From assembly GCF_900188375.1 (NCBI RefSeq), contig NZ_FZOO01000007.1, positions 186,001 through 250,000 on the forward strand: a DNA stretch of 64,000 nucleotides. The letters run 5' to 3'. Both the position numbers and the translations under genes were made by a program. The notes below the pieces were generated by a model that worked only from the letters and a program-made list of their open reading frames with translations, had not been told where the DNA came from and searched no databases. Below are positions 62,877-64,000 of the stretch, in pieces (position 1 is the first letter of the stretch; each line of letters opens with the position of its first letter). Source of the stretch: Geodermatophilus pulveris. Lineage in GTDB: Bacteria; Actinomycetota; Actinomycetes; Mycobacteriales; Geodermatophilaceae.

Positions 62877-64000
62877 GTGTCCGCCCGGCCCCGGAGTCGT
62901 TCGATGTCACGCGCACGCATCCCCGAACGGGCCTGGCGAGCCATCGCGGGCACCAGCCCGCCGACCGCCCCCATCGCTGTCCGTGCCCAGCCCAACGGGA
63001 TGGACGACCTCACCGCGCACGCGGCGCTCGGTCTGGCCCTGCGGATCGGGGAGTCGATGTTGGCCGTCGGCGCGTCTGCGGCTGACGTGACCGCGACGGT
63101 CCTGCGGGTCGCCGCCGCCTACGGGCTGACCAGCTGCCACGTCGACATCACCTTCACCTCCCTCACGGTGAGCTACGACCGCGAGAACGCCGTACCGCTG
63201 ACCGCGGTGCGGATCGTGCGCACCAGCCGGACCGACTACACCCGGCTGCAGGGGGTCACCGATCTGGAGCGGGCCGTGGCCGCGGGTGGTCTCGATGTCG
63301 AGGAGGCGCACCACCGGCTGGACCGGGTGGTGAGCGCCCCGGCCACCTACCGACGGTCCGTGAACGCGCTGGCCTGGGCCGGCGTCGCCGGCTGCTTCGG
63401 GCTCGTCATCGGCGGGGGCTGGTTGGAGGCGCTGCTGGCCGCGCTGACCACCGCGCTGATCGAGCAGGTGATGCGCGTGCTCGCTCGGCGCAGCCTGCCC
63501 CCGTTCTTCCAGCAGGCGGCGGGGGCCGCGCTCGCCACCGGGGTCGCCGTCCTGCTGCTCGCCGGGGACGTCGACGTGCGGACCTCCGTGGTGGTCGCCG
63601 CCGGCATCGTCGTCCTGCTGGCCGGGCTGTCCCTGGTGAGCGCCGCGCAGGACGCGATCAGCGGGTTCCCGGTGACCGCCGCGGGACGGGCCTTCGAGGT
63701 GGTCACGCTGACGGTCGGCATCGTCGCGGGCATCGCCGGCGTGCTCGACCTGGCCCGGCGCGCCCAGCTGCCGCTGACCGTCGTCGACACCTCCCCCGCC
63801 CCCGTGCCGTTCGCCGTGGCGCTGGCCGCGTCGGCCGGGATTGCCGGGTTCTGGGCGCTGGCTTGCCACGCCCGGCCACGCGCCGTCGGCCTGGCCGCGG
63901 CAGCCGGCGCGCTGTCCTGGGCGACGTTCTGGGCGGCCGGTGTCCTCGGTGCAGGCCCCGCGCTGGCCAGCGGGGGCGCAGCCGTCGTCCTCGGGTTCTG
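62877..64000 (+). CDS. Threonine/serine exporter ThrE family, truncated by the window end
   Basis: The first 374 codons of a ThrE-type exporter; the frame stays open to the window end. The N-terminal ThrE domain begins ALGLALRIGESMLAVGASAA and contains SCHVDITFTSLTVSYDRENA; the YTRLQGVTDLERAV stretch is typical. Hydrophobic helices start around RSVNALAWAGVAGCFGLVIG. In Corynebacterium ThrE exports threonine and serine. The GTG 62877 start follows the -10 box TAACCT; an internal ATG at 62904 is possible. A threonine exporter 10 kb from the thrC-like gene may be coincidence. Confidence 0.9.
   Translation, partial: MSARPRSRSMSRARIPERAWRAIAGTSPPTAPIAVRAQPNGMDDLTAHAALGLALRIGESMLAVGASAADVTATVLRVAAAYGLTSCHVDITFTSLTVSYDRENAVPLTAVRIVRTSRTDYTRLQGVTDLERAVAAGGLDVEEAHHRLDRVVSAPATYRRSVNALAWAGVAGCFGLVIGGGWLEALLAALTTALIEQVMRVLARRSLPPFFQQAAGAALATGVAVLLLAGDVDVRTSVVVAAGIVVLLAGLSLVSAAQDAISGFPVTAAGRAFEVVTLTVGIVAGIAGVLDLARRAQLPLTVVDTSPAPVPFAVALAASAGIAGFWALACHARPRAVGLAAAAGALSWATFWAAGVLGAGPALASGGAAVVLGF

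Overview
The window is chromosomal DNA of a very high-GC actinobacterium. Third codon positions are almost all G or C, GTG starts outnumber ATG, stop-start overlaps of 4 nt are common, and the gene set is typical of the phylum: DUF2530, DUF3027, DUF2771, DUF3263 and DUF5313 proteins, a bacterial XPB helicase with its helicase-associated partner, LytR_C and CspA-type proteins, and a stand-alone GroEL2. The combination looks most like Geodermatophilaceae (Blastococcus, Geodermatophilus, Modestobacter); that assignment is an inference. No rRNA, tRNA, CRISPR array, integrase or insertion sequence was seen. Most of the window is ordinary core chromosome with short operons and many divergent pairs.

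Layout. 0-6 kb: a renalase-like flavoprotein; an ABC exporter operon (ATPase, permease, TetR) behind a long palindrome; two paired CNNM/CBS membrane proteins; a GlsB-type stress membrane protein. 6-13 kb: thioesterase and aldo/keto reductase with back-to-back promoters; ThpR, an MFS exporter and its MarR regulator; an NCS2 purine permease; DUF2530; an Lrp/AsnC remnant. 13-18.7 kb: DUF3027, an MFS protein, a DUF2771 lipoprotein, a cold-shock protein, two DUF202 proteins, a nucleotidyltransferase and an EEP-family hydrolase. 18.7-22.8 kb: a small accessory island in which a protein with two RNase III-like domains (one apparently active, one degenerate) diverges from a 1,023-residue membrane-anchored helical protein of unknown function. 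22.8-37 kb: an acyl-CoA synthetase, the WYL/helicase-associated protein and XPB helicase, a GNAT-DUF1905 fusion, a LuxR-type STAND ATPase, a CPBP protease, an alpha/beta hydrolase and a second DEAD/DEAH helicase. 37-48.8 kb: a serine acetyltransferase remnant, a second LuxR-type ATPase, an MHS transporter, an M20 peptidase, HD and DUF4031 proteins, a Gfo/Idh oxidoreductase, an acidic coiled-coil repeat protein, a DUF72 protein and glucose-6-phosphate dehydrogenase. 48.8-52.8 kb: groEL with two CIRCE operators, cspA, and a threonine-synthase-family gene led by an S-box SAM riboswitch. 52.8-64 kb: a HAD phosphatase; an envelope operon of a LytR_C protein, a secreted hydrolase fused to an ABC ATPase, and a permease; then DUF3263, RarD, CBS, DUF5313, LtrA and a truncated ThrE-type exporter.

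Three points deserve attention. (1) The SAM riboswitch on the thrC-like gene argues for a role in methionine supply, as in the O-phosphohomoserine-dependent MetM route described in Streptomyces, rather than simple threonine synthesis. (2) The two-domain RNase III protein resembles an intramolecular heterodimer and lacks a dsRNA-binding domain. (3) The secreted peptidase/esterase fused through one membrane helix to an ABC ATPase, coupled to its own permease, is an unusual exporter architecture. Many genes also appear leaderless: a T/C-A-N3-T hexamer lies 6-8 nt before the start codon.
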